IMG/VR virus record: IMGVR_UViG_3300027791_000021
Location: 1 to 61,602 of that record
Direction: 5' to 3' (one strand)
DNA length: 61,602 bases
Origin: a virus
Shown: piece after piece, positions 51,302-58,889 of the stretch
How positions within the stretch are numbered: the first letter of the stretch is position 1
Layout: each line of letters opens with the position of its first letter
The notes under the pieces: model-generated
What the model saw: only the letters and a program-made list of their open reading frames with translations
Told to the model about the DNA's origin: nothing
Database searches by the model: none
Translations under genes and position numbers: made by a program

Positions 51302-51942
51302 TATAAATTGTTCTCCGTTGTAAAAAATCCGACTTGCACTAATCTTCCTGTATCTTTGTTATGTCCAAAAGAAGCATTCATTGGTGCATGCCAGTAGTTT
51401 GCTGGGTAAATAACACATCTATTGTATACATTCCCAACATAAGTATGTAGTTCCCAGTTTGGGTTGGAGGCTTTCCACTCTCCTTTAAAACCTGCATTAG
51501 TATCTATTTTTAAGTCGTCAGACTTAGTTACAAGCCCTGTTTTTTTACTTCTAAATAAACCAGTACCTGTTCCAATAAGTGCTTTAGGTTGTAAATATAC
51601 TATACATGCCCAAGCTCTGCCTCCCGACTTTTTTAAGTCACTCTCAAACTTACCTGCTTGATCGTGGTGAATCCAATTAAGAAACTCGTTTTCTTTTTTT
51701 AATCCAAGAGTAAATGCTCCATTCGAGTTTTTAGCTGGAAATTCTATTATTCTAGCACCTATAGTTTTTTCTAATTTGTTCTTTAGAAATAGTCTATTCT
51801 CACTTGAGAAAGTGCCTACTGTCCTGTCCCCAGGAAAGTGCATTTTTTTACCTCTACGTCCAGGGTAGAAATACATCTTTAGTGCATTTTCTCTAACCTC
51901 GTCTGGGTTTGGGTAAAAGTTATCTACTATATGTATGGTCAT
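51301..51942 (-). CDS. 2OG-Fe(II) oxygenase-like protein (DUF6445-like)
   Basis: The 213-residue protein begins IHIVDNFYPNPDEVRENALKM and has GDRTVGTF, WIHHDQ (HxD-like), GTGTGLF and YWHAP followed by GRLVQVGFF. This order matches a P4H-like family found in phages and polysaccharide clusters. It probably hydroxylates a small molecule or protein. It is one of five or six oxygenase-like genes in the window. Confidence 0.6.
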   Translation of the reverse strand: MTIHIVDNFYPNPDEVRENALKMYFYPGRRGKKMHFPGDRTVGTFSSENRLFLKNKLEKTIGARIIEFPAKNSNGAFTLGLKKENEFLNWIHHDQAGKFESDLKKSGGRAWACIVYLQPKALIGTGTGLFRSKKTGLVTKSDDLKIDTNAGFKGEWKASNPNWELHTYVGNVYNRCVIYPANYWHAPMNASFGHNKDTGRLVQVGFFTTENNL

Positions 51943-52165
51943 TTTTAGACAATTCTTCTAATACTTCAATACCACCCTCTAACTTAGCTAGATATTCTTT
52001 CTTCTTCGCTAGTTGAGCTTTAATTGTTACTATCTCTGCTTCTACCGCATCGATCTGTATTTTTAAATTTTGTTTTAATACTTGACTGTGTTCCATTGTT
52101 TCCATTGTTGGTTCCTTTACTCCTATAAGTGCGTTTAGGAATGATTGTTTAGTGTCTTTTGCCAT
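51920..52165 (-). CDS. Small coiled-coil protein
   Basis: The 81-residue protein has a short N-terminal segment (SFLNALIGVKEP) and a long heptad region (VLKQNLKIQIDAVEAEIVTI, then AQLAKKKEYLAKLEGGIEVL). A coiled coil is clear. Similar small proteins occur in cyanophages. It overlaps both neighbours, so it is cotranscribed from promoter P8. Confidence 0.6.
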   Translation of the reverse strand: MAKDTKQSFLNALIGVKEPTMETMEHSQVLKQNLKIQIDAVEAEIVTIKAQLAKKKEYLAKLEGGIEVLEELSKNDHTYSR

Positions 52166-52337
52166 TTAGTCTTACTCCATTAAGCATATGGTATTCATCA
52201 CCATTACTTTTCCTGACCACTATTGGTCTTTTTAATACTTGGAACTGTCTGTACTCTAACAATTTTTTATTGATTTCTTCGTCAGAAGTTCCCTTTTTAA
52301 ACATTAAGGCATGTTTGCCTATCATTACTTTTATCAT
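52149..52337 (-). CDS. Small hypothetical protein
   Basis: The 62-residue basic protein contains GKHALMFKKGTSDEEINKKL and RKSNGDEYHMLNGVR. No family is recognised. It overlaps the upstream gene by 4 bases and the downstream gene by 17. Confidence 0.5.
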   Translation of the reverse strand: MIKVMIGKHALMFKKGTSDEEINKKLLEYRQFQVLKRPIVVRKSNGDEYHMLNGVRLNGKRH

Positions 52338-52930
52338 CTAGTTATTCTCTTTTCATAATCAGCAAAATCTTCATTCCACCAATCTGGCTTATCTCTATAT
52401 TTCCACTCTGCAAAGGTTGCTTTGTCTAGGTGGTAATAATCTCGATACGATTGAATTACATCATCTTCGTTTTTTAACTCGTCTGGCATAGCCATAAGAA
52501 AAGGAGTCTGTCCTAACCTAGGCATATTCTGTGGCTCAGGTAGTTTATTTACTACTTCTACTATAGACTTGTGTTGTTTGCCATAACGATAGTGGTACTC
52601 ATCATTGAGCGCGTTAGCGTAACAATGAGTCCACTCAAAGTTATCTAAGCTCGACCTAACCCATATTGTGCAAGGATGGTTATACATCATTGGTAAATAA
52701 GGGGTAAGAGGTCGCTCTTCCATAGGAAGATGTTTAATCTTAGCTTTCTTACTGTTTAGTACTTCTCGTTCGTCCTTGTCAAGCGCACGAGGTACAAAGC
52801 CTAGTACTGAGTCGACCCATATTGCTGTACACAGTAACTGTGCTGCCTCTAAAGGCATTTTAACAATATGCTTGTCAACATGGTACTCAGCTGATTTGTC
52901 TAAGTCTTCGTCTAAATAAAATAAATTCAT
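52334..52930 (-). CDS. Conserved phage protein of unknown function
   Basis: The 198-residue protein has FYLDEDLDKSAEYHVDKHIVKMPLEAAQLLC, YNHPCTIWVRSSLDNFEWTH and DDVIQSYRDYYH. I recognise this HxDKHxVKM...HPxxxWVRSS pattern from a widespread phage and bacterial family with no settled function. The conserved His residues suggest a metal-dependent enzyme. The ATG immediately follows the stop of the zinc-ribbon peptide. Confidence 0.65.
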   Translation of the reverse strand: MNLFYLDEDLDKSAEYHVDKHIVKMPLEAAQLLCTAIWVDSVLGFVPRALDKDEREVLNSKKAKIKHLPMEERPLTPYLPMMYNHPCTIWVRSSLDNFEWTHCYANALNDEYHYRYGKQHKSIVEVVNKLPEPQNMPRLGQTPFLMAMPDELKNEDDVIQSYRDYYHLDKATFAEWKYRDKPDWWNEDFADYEKRITR

Positions 52931-53044
52931 TTATTTCCAGCACTTATACTCGCCACATAATCCATCTTCATTTTCTGTAGTTCCACAGTAATGGCATGGT
53001 TTATCTGACTTGGTTGGTTTATGTTTAGTTTCTGTTATTTTCAT
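52931..53044 (-). CDS. 37-residue zinc-ribbon peptide from a leaderless-type promoter
   Basis: The frame from the ATG at 53044 encodes a basic N-terminus, then CHYCGTTENEDGLCGEYKCWK. Four cysteines in two pairs fit a miniature zinc ribbon. The ATG is eight bases after the -10 of promoter P8, and the stop abuts the next start. The strong promoter and precise packing argue it is a real gene. It may bind nucleic acid or a protein partner. Confidence 0.6.
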   Translation of the reverse strand: MKITETKHKPTKSDKPCHYCGTTENEDGLCGEYKCWK

Positions 53045-53051
53045 ATAGTAT

Positions 53052-53090
53052 ATTATACTAAATTTATCAACAGGTGTCAAGAACTATTTT
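53052..53090 (-). promoter_or_regulatory. Promoter P8 (leaderless-type)
   Basis: On the minus strand TTGACA is at 53080-53075 and TATAAT at 53057-53052 (17 bp), preceded by AAAATAGTTC. The TAG of that block (53086-53084) is the stop codon of the upstream holin-like gene. The downstream ATG is eight bases after the -10. Confidence 0.88.
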
Positions 53091-53461
53091 GAGTTTATCT
53101 TATCTTTTGCTGTTCCAGCATAAAGACCAAACCACGCAGCTCCTGCCCCAACAACTACTGAAATTAACCCTGATTGCTCAAAGGTTGGTGTCGGTAGTTC
53201 CATAAACCAAATAGTACACTTATAAAGTAATACTATGTATACAGTTAAAAACATTCTAGGGAAGATTCTCCATGAATCTACCATTTGCGATAACCATATC
53301 CATTTCTGCCATGGATTATCAGGTTCTTTGTCGTTCTCTAGTTCCATAATCTTAGCTTTTAATTCACCAATTTCTGAAACCATAGCCATAAACTTATTAA
53401 GGTCTATTTCAACTTCGTTTCTCGACATATCGCCGCTAAACTGTTCACTCGGTTGTGCCAT
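53084..53461 (-). CDS. Holin-like membrane protein
   Basis: Started at the ATG at 53461, the protein has 125 residues. A hydrophilic first half ends with a coiled-coil-like EIGELKAKIMELEND; then come a WQKWIWLSQMVDSWRIFPRM amphipathic part and two membrane helices (MFLTVYIVLLYKCTIWFM and LISVVVGAGAAWFGLYAG). The last segment resembles holin-like proteins of marine phages and GTA-type holins. Its stop codon is inside promoter P8. The assignment is by pattern and is uncertain. Confidence 0.5.
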   Translation of the reverse strand: MAQPSEQFSGDMSRNEVEIDLNKFMAMVSEIGELKAKIMELENDKEPDNPWQKWIWLSQMVDSWRIFPRMFLTVYIVLLYKCTIWFMELPTPTFEQSGLISVVVGAGAAWFGLYAGTAKDKINSK

Positions 53462-54194
53462 TGTATATATCCTCCGGCTTCCAATTATACCAATTACTTC
53501 TAGCTCCTGTCTCCGAATGTGACTTATTGCCCTCATAAGGTTCCCTGAAGTGATAACTGATTGATATTCTTGGGCTTAGAGTATCAACTTTGTGATACTG
53601 CTTTCTCGGTATATACAATAAATCTCCATCATCTAGATCAACAGTCTCCATTATAGTAAAATCATTATGATTTCTTGGATCGTGTTGACCTTCAGGGGCA
53701 AACTCATTGTATATATACCATCTAATCTTTCCACTAACATGGAAAAGAAAGTTGTCTGTGGAGTCCGCATGGATATTAAAAGTCTTTGCTTCTTTATTAT
53801 TAGAACAGTATATATTAGCACATCCTATGCCATAAAACTTTTCAAATTCCTGCGTTTGTTTCCACATTGTTTTGTTTAAAAATTCAGACAAAGTAATAAT
53901 AAAACTACTACCTGTCCTCCATAACTTTAATATTTGTTCTCTAGTTTTCTTTTCTGGTGACTTTTTCTTACACCACTTTCTTCCATTTGGAAGTACTATT
54001 TGTAGTTGTGGTGTTCTGTCCCACGCTTGTATGTTATACTGATTAAGATAGTTTTCAAACTCCTCCCAAGTAAAGTGGTCTTTAAATATATTGTCTTTTG
54101 ACTTAATTATAAAGTGCTTCTTACCTTTGTATTCTTCCATAAATCTTTTTATCCCTATTGGGGATAATAATTTATCTAATGATAGTACGCTCAT
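53445..54194 (-). CDS. JmjC/cupin-type oxygenase
   Basis: The 249-residue protein has NIHADSTDNFLFHVSGKIRW, DLDDGDLLYIPRKQYHKV and SPRISISYHF. HxD and a distal His form the metal site of the JmjC/cupin-4 family, which includes ribosomal-protein hydroxylases. The rest of the cupin barrel is present, with an N-terminal basic helical part. Its substrate is unknown; given phage bS21 and other tailoring enzymes, a protein or glycan are both possible. Confidence 0.7.
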   Translation of the reverse strand: MSVLSLDKLLSPIGIKRFMEEYKGKKHFIIKSKDNIFKDHFTWEEFENYLNQYNIQAWDRTPQLQIVLPNGRKWCKKKSPEKKTREQILKLWRTGSSFIITLSEFLNKTMWKQTQEFEKFYGIGCANIYCSNNKEAKTFNIHADSTDNFLFHVSGKIRWYIYNEFAPEGQHDPRNHNDFTIMETVDLDDGDLLYIPRKQYHKVDTLSPRISISYHFREPYEGNKSHSETGARSNWYNWKPEDIYNGTTE

Positions 54195-54981
54195 TTTCCA
54201 TTTTCCTTATAATATCGGCATAACGCCACCATATCTCCATTAAATCCTGTCTCCAATGGGTTGCTTTTGAAAAGCAATTGTACCTTGGGTGCCAGGGTTG
54301 GTAAGATAATCCTGTTAAATGTAGTTGCCACATATATTCGGCAGAAAACTGCTCTTTCTTCCAAAAGTCCCCTCTGTCTTCGTCACTTACACTTTTACTA
54401 GGGTCTGCTCCATCGAAAGAGTTCCATCTAGGGTCTATAACATTTACAAATTCTTTTGATTGTTTTTTATGTGGCATACCTAGTTTTTCACCAAACTTGT
54501 ACTTATAGCTAGTATTGTTATTTTTGCTCCATTTCTGCATAACATCTATACTATCCATATATGGTTTTGCTTTTTCACAGTCGTATATCATAACACTATC
54601 ACACCACCAGCCTCTGCCCTTTCCTTGGCTTCTGCCTAATTTTCCATTATCTGATAAAGCATCCCATACAAACCCGAAAGGTTTATCGTCAAGGTTCGTA
54701 TCAAATAGATGTCCTATATTTCTAAAATTAATCATATCTACATCTGTATATAAAGCTCTGCCCTTAAAGTTACATAATTCTGGAACTGCATATCTAAAAC
54801 AGGTAAAAGGTGTACCCCAGGTACTTCTATCCCAGTCTGGAAACATAGATGGTCTCAAAAAAGTTATTTCTATATTTCTGTCTACAGGCAAATTTTTATA
54901 AATGGAATAGATATATATCTGTTCCATTAGGAAATCTTCCTTTTCGCTCGTTCCTATAAATAATCTAATTGTATCTGACAT
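54172..54981 (-). CDS. Glycosyltransferase-like protein (GT-A, DVDM site)
   Basis: Started at the ATG at 54981, the 269-residue protein begins MSDTIRLFIGTSEKEDF, has YTDVDMINFRNIGHLF (DxD metal motif) and RGWWCDSVMIYD, then YMWQLHLTGLSYQPWHP. The arrangement resembles GT8-like enzymes. It overlaps the upstream gene by 17 bases. Substrate is unknown. Confidence 0.65.
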   Translation of the reverse strand: MSDTIRLFIGTSEKEDFLMEQIYIYSIYKNLPVDRNIEITFLRPSMFPDWDRSTWGTPFTCFRYAVPELCNFKGRALYTDVDMINFRNIGHLFDTNLDDKPFGFVWDALSDNGKLGRSQGKGRGWWCDSVMIYDCEKAKPYMDSIDVMQKWSKNNNTSYKYKFGEKLGMPHKKQSKEFVNVIDPRWNSFDGADPSKSVSDEDRGDFWKKEQFSAEYMWQLHLTGLSYQPWHPRYNCFSKATHWRQDLMEIWWRYADIIRKMENERTIIR

Positions 54982-55468
54982 ATAACAACTTTGCTCCGGT
55001 TTCGCCTTGAATTTGGTGAAAAAATCTATTTCCAATTAGTATACTATGGTCTTCAATTATTTTATTTTCAGTTATTTTATTTTTACTATAATCAAAAAGC
55101 TCTCTATCAGGAATATCATAAGCAAGATCTAAACGATGCTTATCTTCACTAACGAGAACATATAAAGGAATATCTGTAAGATTAATAATCAGGGAAGGGG
55201 TTTTGCAAGTTAAATGAAAGGATTTCTCTTTTATTTCTATTACTGCTATATTTGTGGGTTTTTGATTGTTTTTGGTTAGTTCTTCTACATAAGTATCAGA
55301 ATTGTTGTACCACCCTGGGTTTGTACAATTATAATTTTCAAATTTTATTATTTGTTTATACAAAGGTACGGTATGAGCATGAGGAAACAGTGTGTCTCTC
55401 ATGTCAAGGGGGTAGTCTAAAATGTCAAGAGCGAGAGCTTTTAACTCGCTACTAATAGCTTTTTTCAT
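54965..55468 (-). CDS. Hypothetical protein
   Basis: The 167-residue protein is beta-rich in its second half (AVIEIKEKSFHLTC, SLIINLTDIPLYVLV, HSILIGNRFFHQI) and could form a cupin-like barrel, but no metal motif is complete. It abuts the oxygenase gene upstream and overlaps the glycosyltransferase downstream, so it may belong to a protein-tailoring pathway. No known family is recognised. Confidence 0.45.
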   Translation of the reverse strand: MKKAISSELKALALDILDYPLDMRDTLFPHAHTVPLYKQIIKFENYNCTNPGWYNNSDTYVEELTKNNQKPTNIAVIEIKEKSFHLTCKTPSLIINLTDIPLYVLVSEDKHRLDLAYDIPDRELFDYSKNKITENKIIEDHSILIGNRFFHQIQGETGAKLLYVRYN

Positions 55469-56128
55469 TTAATATGGTGCTCCTGCACCTCTGAAGAATC
55501 CTACTATAATATCTCTTTTACCTGATACTAGTGGTCTAGATTCGTGTTCATGTATTGATGTAAATATTGTAAGAGAGCCTTTCTTTCTAATTGTAGGAAA
55601 AGAATGTCTAAATGTTTCTCTTTGTTTTAAAAATTCAGGGGGGCAATTACTATCTATAAATACATCAGGAGTAGTATAACTCTCAACTATCTCTAAATCA
55701 CCGCCCTCATACTCATGACTATGGCTCAGTTGAATACTAAGACTTATCTTTCTAGTTGTCATACCCGTATGGATTTCTTTTAACCCAGGTCTGTAATCTC
55801 TATGAGCTCTAAAGTGCATGCCAGGTTCATCATATCGAACCATATTTATTTCGTGCTTATTTCTTTCATCATAAAGGTGAAACCTATATGAATTATTATT
55901 ATATAAGTCTACAGCTTTCTTTAGTTTATCGTAGAATGGAAACTCTATCCGACTTCTTTTTTTACACTTGCGTATTTTGGAGTTATAACCACTCCATCGT
56001 GTTGCCGCTAAAGGCCACTTCCTATCCTTGTTTATCTCATAAAGCTGAGTTATTTCTTCATCAGATAAAAAATTAGGTATATGCCCTACTATATCGTGCT
56101 TATCATGTATACTAACTTGCAGGTTCAT
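55469..56128 (-). CDS. 2OG-Fe(II) oxygenase (PiuC/P4H-like)
   Basis: The 219-residue protein has MHFRAHRDYRPG (HxD), TRKISLSIQLSHSHEYEGGD, FTSIHEHESRPL (distal His) and SGKRDIIVGFFRG (Arg for 2OG). This is the full set of the P4H-like fold. It probably hydroxylates a side chain or small molecule. It overlaps the ParB-like gene by 17 bases and shares the operon with a glycosyltransferase and a JmjC-type protein. Confidence 0.8.
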   Translation of the reverse strand: MNLQVSIHDKHDIVGHIPNFLSDEEITQLYEINKDRKWPLAATRWSGYNSKIRKCKKRSRIEFPFYDKLKKAVDLYNNNSYRFHLYDERNKHEINMVRYDEPGMHFRAHRDYRPGLKEIHTGMTTRKISLSIQLSHSHEYEGGDLEIVESYTTPDVFIDSNCPPEFLKQRETFRHSFPTIRKKGSLTIFTSIHEHESRPLVSGKRDIIVGFFRGAGAPY

Positions 56129-56465
56129 TTATTATAATTCCATTTTGTAACTGTAGTTGTAAGATATGAGCGTGTCTTACATTGTCTACTATAAAGCAGC
56201 TAACAGTATAATATCCTAACTCCTCTATTATAGAGAGTCTTTGATTGCCATTGTACGCTAATAATTGTTTGTGTGAGTCATACTCTGCAATATTTTCTAC
56301 ATTTCTAATAGCTTCATCATAGTTTATACGACTGTTTCGCATTACTATAATGGGATTAATCAAACCCTCACTTGTAATATCATGTTTTAACGCTTTATAC
56401 TGGTTTCGGTGCAGTACTTCAACGTGCGGAGCGATAAAGTCAACTGCAATCTGCATAGTTTGCAT
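56112..56465 (-). CDS. ParB-like domain protein
   Basis: The 117-residue protein has MQIAVDFIAPHVEVLHRNQY, SEGLINPIIVM and LLAYNGNQRLSIIEELG, then CFIVDNVRHA. This is the ParB/sulfiredoxin-like N-terminal domain with the turn NGNQRLS in place of GxRR. The frame stays open about 34 codons upstream without an ATG or GTG, so a longer form with an unusual start cannot be excluded. It is the second ParB-like protein in the window. Confidence 0.6.
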   Translation of the reverse strand: MQTMQIAVDFIAPHVEVLHRNQYKALKHDITSEGLINPIIVMRNSRINYDEAIRNVENIAEYDSHKQLLAYNGNQRLSIIEELGYYTVSCFIVDNVRHAHILQLQLQNGIIINEPAS

Positions 56466-56526
56466 ACTTAGATTAACTAAACCCCTGTCTGGGTCAAAAT
56501 ACTGTATCGTTTGTGAACTATTATTT

Positions 56527-56700
56527 TTAGCTATCAGTTCTATTTTGTATCTCCAATTTTTCGAGTCTACACTCTAAAAGTTCGCACCATTCTTCTAATT
56601 CTTCAAATCTCATCTGTATTGTAGGGTTAGTTTCTAGTATATCACTACCCTGCTCCATGATTTTTAAGTATCTCCACTTTGCTAAAAAATTACTAAGCAC
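56527..56700 (-). CDS. Small coiled-coil protein (57 aa, GTG start, or 43 aa)
   Basis: The frame from a GTG at 56700 (overlapping the upstream stop) or the ATG at 56658 encodes a strongly acidic helix: MRFEELEEWCELLECRLEKLEI. The heptad pattern predicts a coiled coil. The ATG at 56658 is the safer start. It fills the gap between two phage genes. Function is unknown. Confidence 0.5.
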   Translation of the reverse strand: MLSNFLAKWRYLKIMEQGSDILETNPTIQMRFEELEEWCELLECRLEKLEIQNRTDS

Positions 56701-57310
56701 TGTTCACTAAAGTACAGGCTTCATCCCATGCTTTCCTGTTAGTTGATGGAATTGCCATCTCTATAACACATCTAGGTTTTTTACCAAAGTTTCTATCAGC
56801 CATCCAATCGGTATTACCATTCATCTCACCTATTAAACAAGTCCAGTCTCCATTTTGTGTTGAATGTTGGTCAGGTATCTTTTTATACCTTTTATCTGCT
56901 ACAAACCTTGTTTCTCCTCTGTCGACATTGTGAATAAATCTAATGAATAACTTTGGTTTCCCTTTACTATTCTGCCATCCATTCCATCCCCAGTAAGGTA
57001 CCATAGCAGCATAAGTGTCCCAATACCATTTACTTGTTCCTGTATATTTTTTAAAACTACCTAGAAATACATCCCTAAAAACTTTTAGGTCATTTGCAGT
57101 ATCTATAACAGCATTTCTACCTACCCAATCAATAGTATTACTAATTTCTATTTTTCCATCATTGGCAGTAATCTTTGCTCTGAGAGCACCCATACTTACA
57201 TTTGGAGATGGGAACTGATTATAGGTTGCTGGTTGGTTATAAATACTTTGAGCCATATTATCTAATCTACTTATAACTTGTAAATTTTTTATTTTAAGTG
57301 CTTTTATCAT
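56693..57310 (-). CDS. Hypothetical protein
   Basis: The 205-residue protein is rich in Trp and Gly: KYTGTSKWYWDTYAAMVPYWGWNGWQNS and a later NGDWTCLIGEM. It has no signal peptide and no recognised family. Its location after the spanin genes and before tailoring genes gives no strong clue. Confidence 0.5.
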   Translation of the reverse strand: MIKALKIKNLQVISRLDNMAQSIYNQPATYNQFPSPNVSMGALRAKITANDGKIEISNTIDWVGRNAVIDTANDLKVFRDVFLGSFKKYTGTSKWYWDTYAAMVPYWGWNGWQNSKGKPKLFIRFIHNVDRGETRFVADKRYKKIPDQHSTQNGDWTCLIGEMNGNTDWMADRNFGKKPRCVIEMAIPSTNRKAWDEACTLVNSA

Positions 57311-57678
57311 TTTAGTGCTTCTGGGTCTGTTACTTTTTCATAGTAAACTACGACCTCTTTGAGTTCTGTAATATAACGCTTTAATTCTTGCATATTATAC
57401 GACATTAACTCATAATCTGGTATTGACATGGCTACAAATACTACTTGTCCATGTTCTTTAGTTAATCTTTCGTGAAACTCATCAATGTTTTTGTCACTAA
57501 CAACATACCATAAAGGTATTTTTAAATCTATCTCTCTAGGCATTATTGGCTGTGCTATGTTTCTATCCATAGGCTTTGCTGTTATTTCTATCTGTTTAGT
57601 TGGTAGTAGACTGCAACTCGACGCCATTATCAAGACTGTCGATAGTACGGCTAATTTCTTCGATTGACTCAAATACAT
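57307..57678 (-). CDS. Outer-membrane spanin-like lipoprotein (o-spanin)
   Basis: The 123-residue protein has an N-terminal hydrophobic stretch and a lipobox-like LIMASSC at Cys22, consistent with a lipoprotein. It starts inside the i-spanin-like gene in another frame (83-base overlap), as in Rz/Rz1 pairs. A tail with conserved RYITELKEVVVYYEKVTD completes it. It would tether to the outer membrane and work with the inner spanin in the last step of lysis. Confidence 0.6.
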   Translation of the reverse strand: MYLSQSKKLAVLSTVLIMASSCSLLPTKQIEITAKPMDRNIAQPIMPREIDLKIPLWYVVSDKNIDEFHERLTKEHGQVVFVAMSIPDYELMSYNMQELKRYITELKEVVVYYEKVTDPEALK

Positions 57679-57991
57679 TTTTAGTTCCTTTATTTATCTT
57701 TGGTTCTAGTAAGCCCGGTTTTGCGGCTGCTAGTTTGGTTAAATTATGTCTTTTAAAAATGTCTAGGTATCTATTCATTTCTAACTGTGTTTGCTGGGAC
57801 TTCTGTTGAAGTGCTCCTAGCTGTTGTGTTTGCAGAGCAAAGTCGTTCTGCATATTACTAATTGCCGCTTCTTGTGTAGCAACTGCACCTTCTAGTGCCA
57901 TATTGTTTGCTGTTAGTACTTGATTTTGTTGGTATAGGTAATAACTACCTAGTCCTAGTACTAATATAATTCCGATATAAAGTTGGTTCAT
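57596..57991 (-). CDS. Inner-membrane spanin-like protein (i-spanin)
   Basis: The 131-residue protein has one N-terminal membrane helix (LYIGIILVLGLGSYYLY) and a periplasmic coiled coil (TANNMALEGAVATQEAAISN, then QQKSQQTQLEM). That is the Rz architecture. An overlapping lipoprotein gene follows in another frame, and an endolysin gene lies two genes upstream, so it belongs to the lysis cassette of a phage with a Gram-negative host. Confidence 0.7.
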   Translation of the reverse strand: MNQLYIGIILVLGLGSYYLYQQNQVLTANNMALEGAVATQEAAISNMQNDFALQTQQLGALQQKSQQTQLEMNRYLDIFKRHNLTKLAAAKPGLLEPKINKGTKNVFESIEEISRTIDSLDNGVELQSTTN

Positions 57992-58239
57992 AGTTCTTTT
58001 ATCCTGTAGTTGAGCCCTTCAGCTCCTCGTATTTCTACTATCTCACCTTCTTCGGTTTTGAACTTAAGATATTTATCTTGTTTCTTATAAAAGTGTGATA
58101 CTGTGAAAGTTTGGTCGTCTTCGTCGCCATAGGTAGAATTATAACTTACAGTTAGTTCGTGATAGGTTAGAAATAGATTTTTAAACCAAAACCAGAGTTG
58201 TTTTAGTTTTTCCCAGTTTTCCTGTTGTTTTTTAGACAT
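57988..58239 (-). CDS. Conserved small protein in the lysis region
   Basis: The 83-residue protein has KLKQLWFWFKNLFLTYHELTV (amphipathic, aromatic) followed by a beta-rich end, FYKKQDKYLKFKTEEGEIVEIRGA. I recognise it from marine phages without a function. It is coupled to the endolysin (8-base overlap) and to the i-spanin (4 bases), so a role near the membrane during lysis is possible. Confidence 0.6.
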   Translation of the reverse strand: MSKKQQENWEKLKQLWFWFKNLFLTYHELTVSYNSTYGDEDDQTFTVSHFYKKQDKYLKFKTEEGEIVEIRGAEGLNYRIKEL

Positions 58240-58675
58240 GTTCCCAGATTGCTCCTTGATAGAGCAATGCTTCTGCTTCTCGTCTACGAATTAGCCCGTC
58301 TAGTACTTTCCCACCTGCTTTGTTCCACCTTTTGATTTGAGCAGGTACTCCAGCATGATCGCCAGAGTTGATGACTTTCAACATTGTTGAAGCTTGTAGA
58401 TTTCCATTACCGAGATTGAACACCCAAGATACCAGTGCGTCGAACTGATTTTGAGAAAGTGGAACCGTTACCGCTGTGTTCACATAAGTTTCGTACTCCT
58501 TCATCTCGTGGTCAAACATATCATCTGCTTGTTGTTGTGTTATTGTTTGTCCTCTTTCGACATTTTTGATGGTACCATAACCTATAGTCCATACTCCGGC
58601 GGCACACCTATATGCCTCTAGTTTGCATCCTTCAAACTTCTTGATTAATGCTTTCCCTTCTGCTGATATGTTCAT
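58232..58675 (-). CDS. Lysozyme-type endolysin (GH24)
   Basis: Started at the ATG at 58675 (GAGAGGAAC upstream), the protein is 147 residues: ALIKKFEGCKLEAYRCAAGVWTIGYGT with the catalytic Glu15 and Thr30. Cys24 replaces the Asp of T4 lysozyme, as in many SAR- or P21-type GH24 enzymes. A central PLSQNQFDALVSWVFNLG and a C-terminal GGKVLDGLIRRREAEALLY complete the fold. It cleaves peptidoglycan. No signal-anchor helix is visible, so release depends on a holin. Confidence 0.92.
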   Translation of the reverse strand: MNISAEGKALIKKFEGCKLEAYRCAAGVWTIGYGTIKNVERGQTITQQQADDMFDHEMKEYETYVNTAVTVPLSQNQFDALVSWVFNLGNGNLQASTMLKVINSGDHAGVPAQIKRWNKAGGKVLDGLIRRREAEALLYQGAIWEHV

Positions 58676-58722
58676 AGTGTGTTCCTCTCTCATTTTTAAG
58701 TACATAATTTTATATATAAAGT

Positions 58723-58742
58723 GGGGAAGCTTGCACTTCCCC
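58723..58742 (-). terminator. GC-rich hairpin before the endolysin
   Basis: A perfect 7-bp stem (58723-58729 with 58736-58742, GGGGAAG/CTTCCCC) with a six-base loop lies between the small membrane gene and the endolysin. The minus-strand side continues with TTTATATATAAAATT, not a clean T-run. It could be a weak terminator or an mRNA-processing site that lowers endolysin expression relative to Hsp20. Confidence 0.5.
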
Positions 58743-58763
58743 TGTTGTTTTGTTTTCAATAAA

Positions 58764-58889
58764 CTAAGTCAAAGGTGCGACTGCTAGAAAGACCACTGTG
58801 CTGACTGCTACTAATAGTAACATCTCCACTGCATCTTCTACATCTACCCTGTTTAATTCATCTCGAACTTTAAAAGCTAATGCTTTCAT
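58764..58889 (-). CDS. 41-residue single-pass membrane protein (holin candidate)
   Basis: The frame from the ATG at 58889 overlaps the Hsp20 stop as ATGA and encodes MKALAFKVRDELNRVDVED followed by one helix, VEMLLLVAVSTVVFLAVAPL. It lies directly upstream of the endolysin on the same transcript. A small one-helix membrane protein here could be a pinholin-like holin, but similar small proteins in marine phages have no proven function. Confidence 0.55.
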   Translation of the reverse strand: MKALAFKVRDELNRVDVEDAVEMLLLVAVSTVVFLAVAPLT

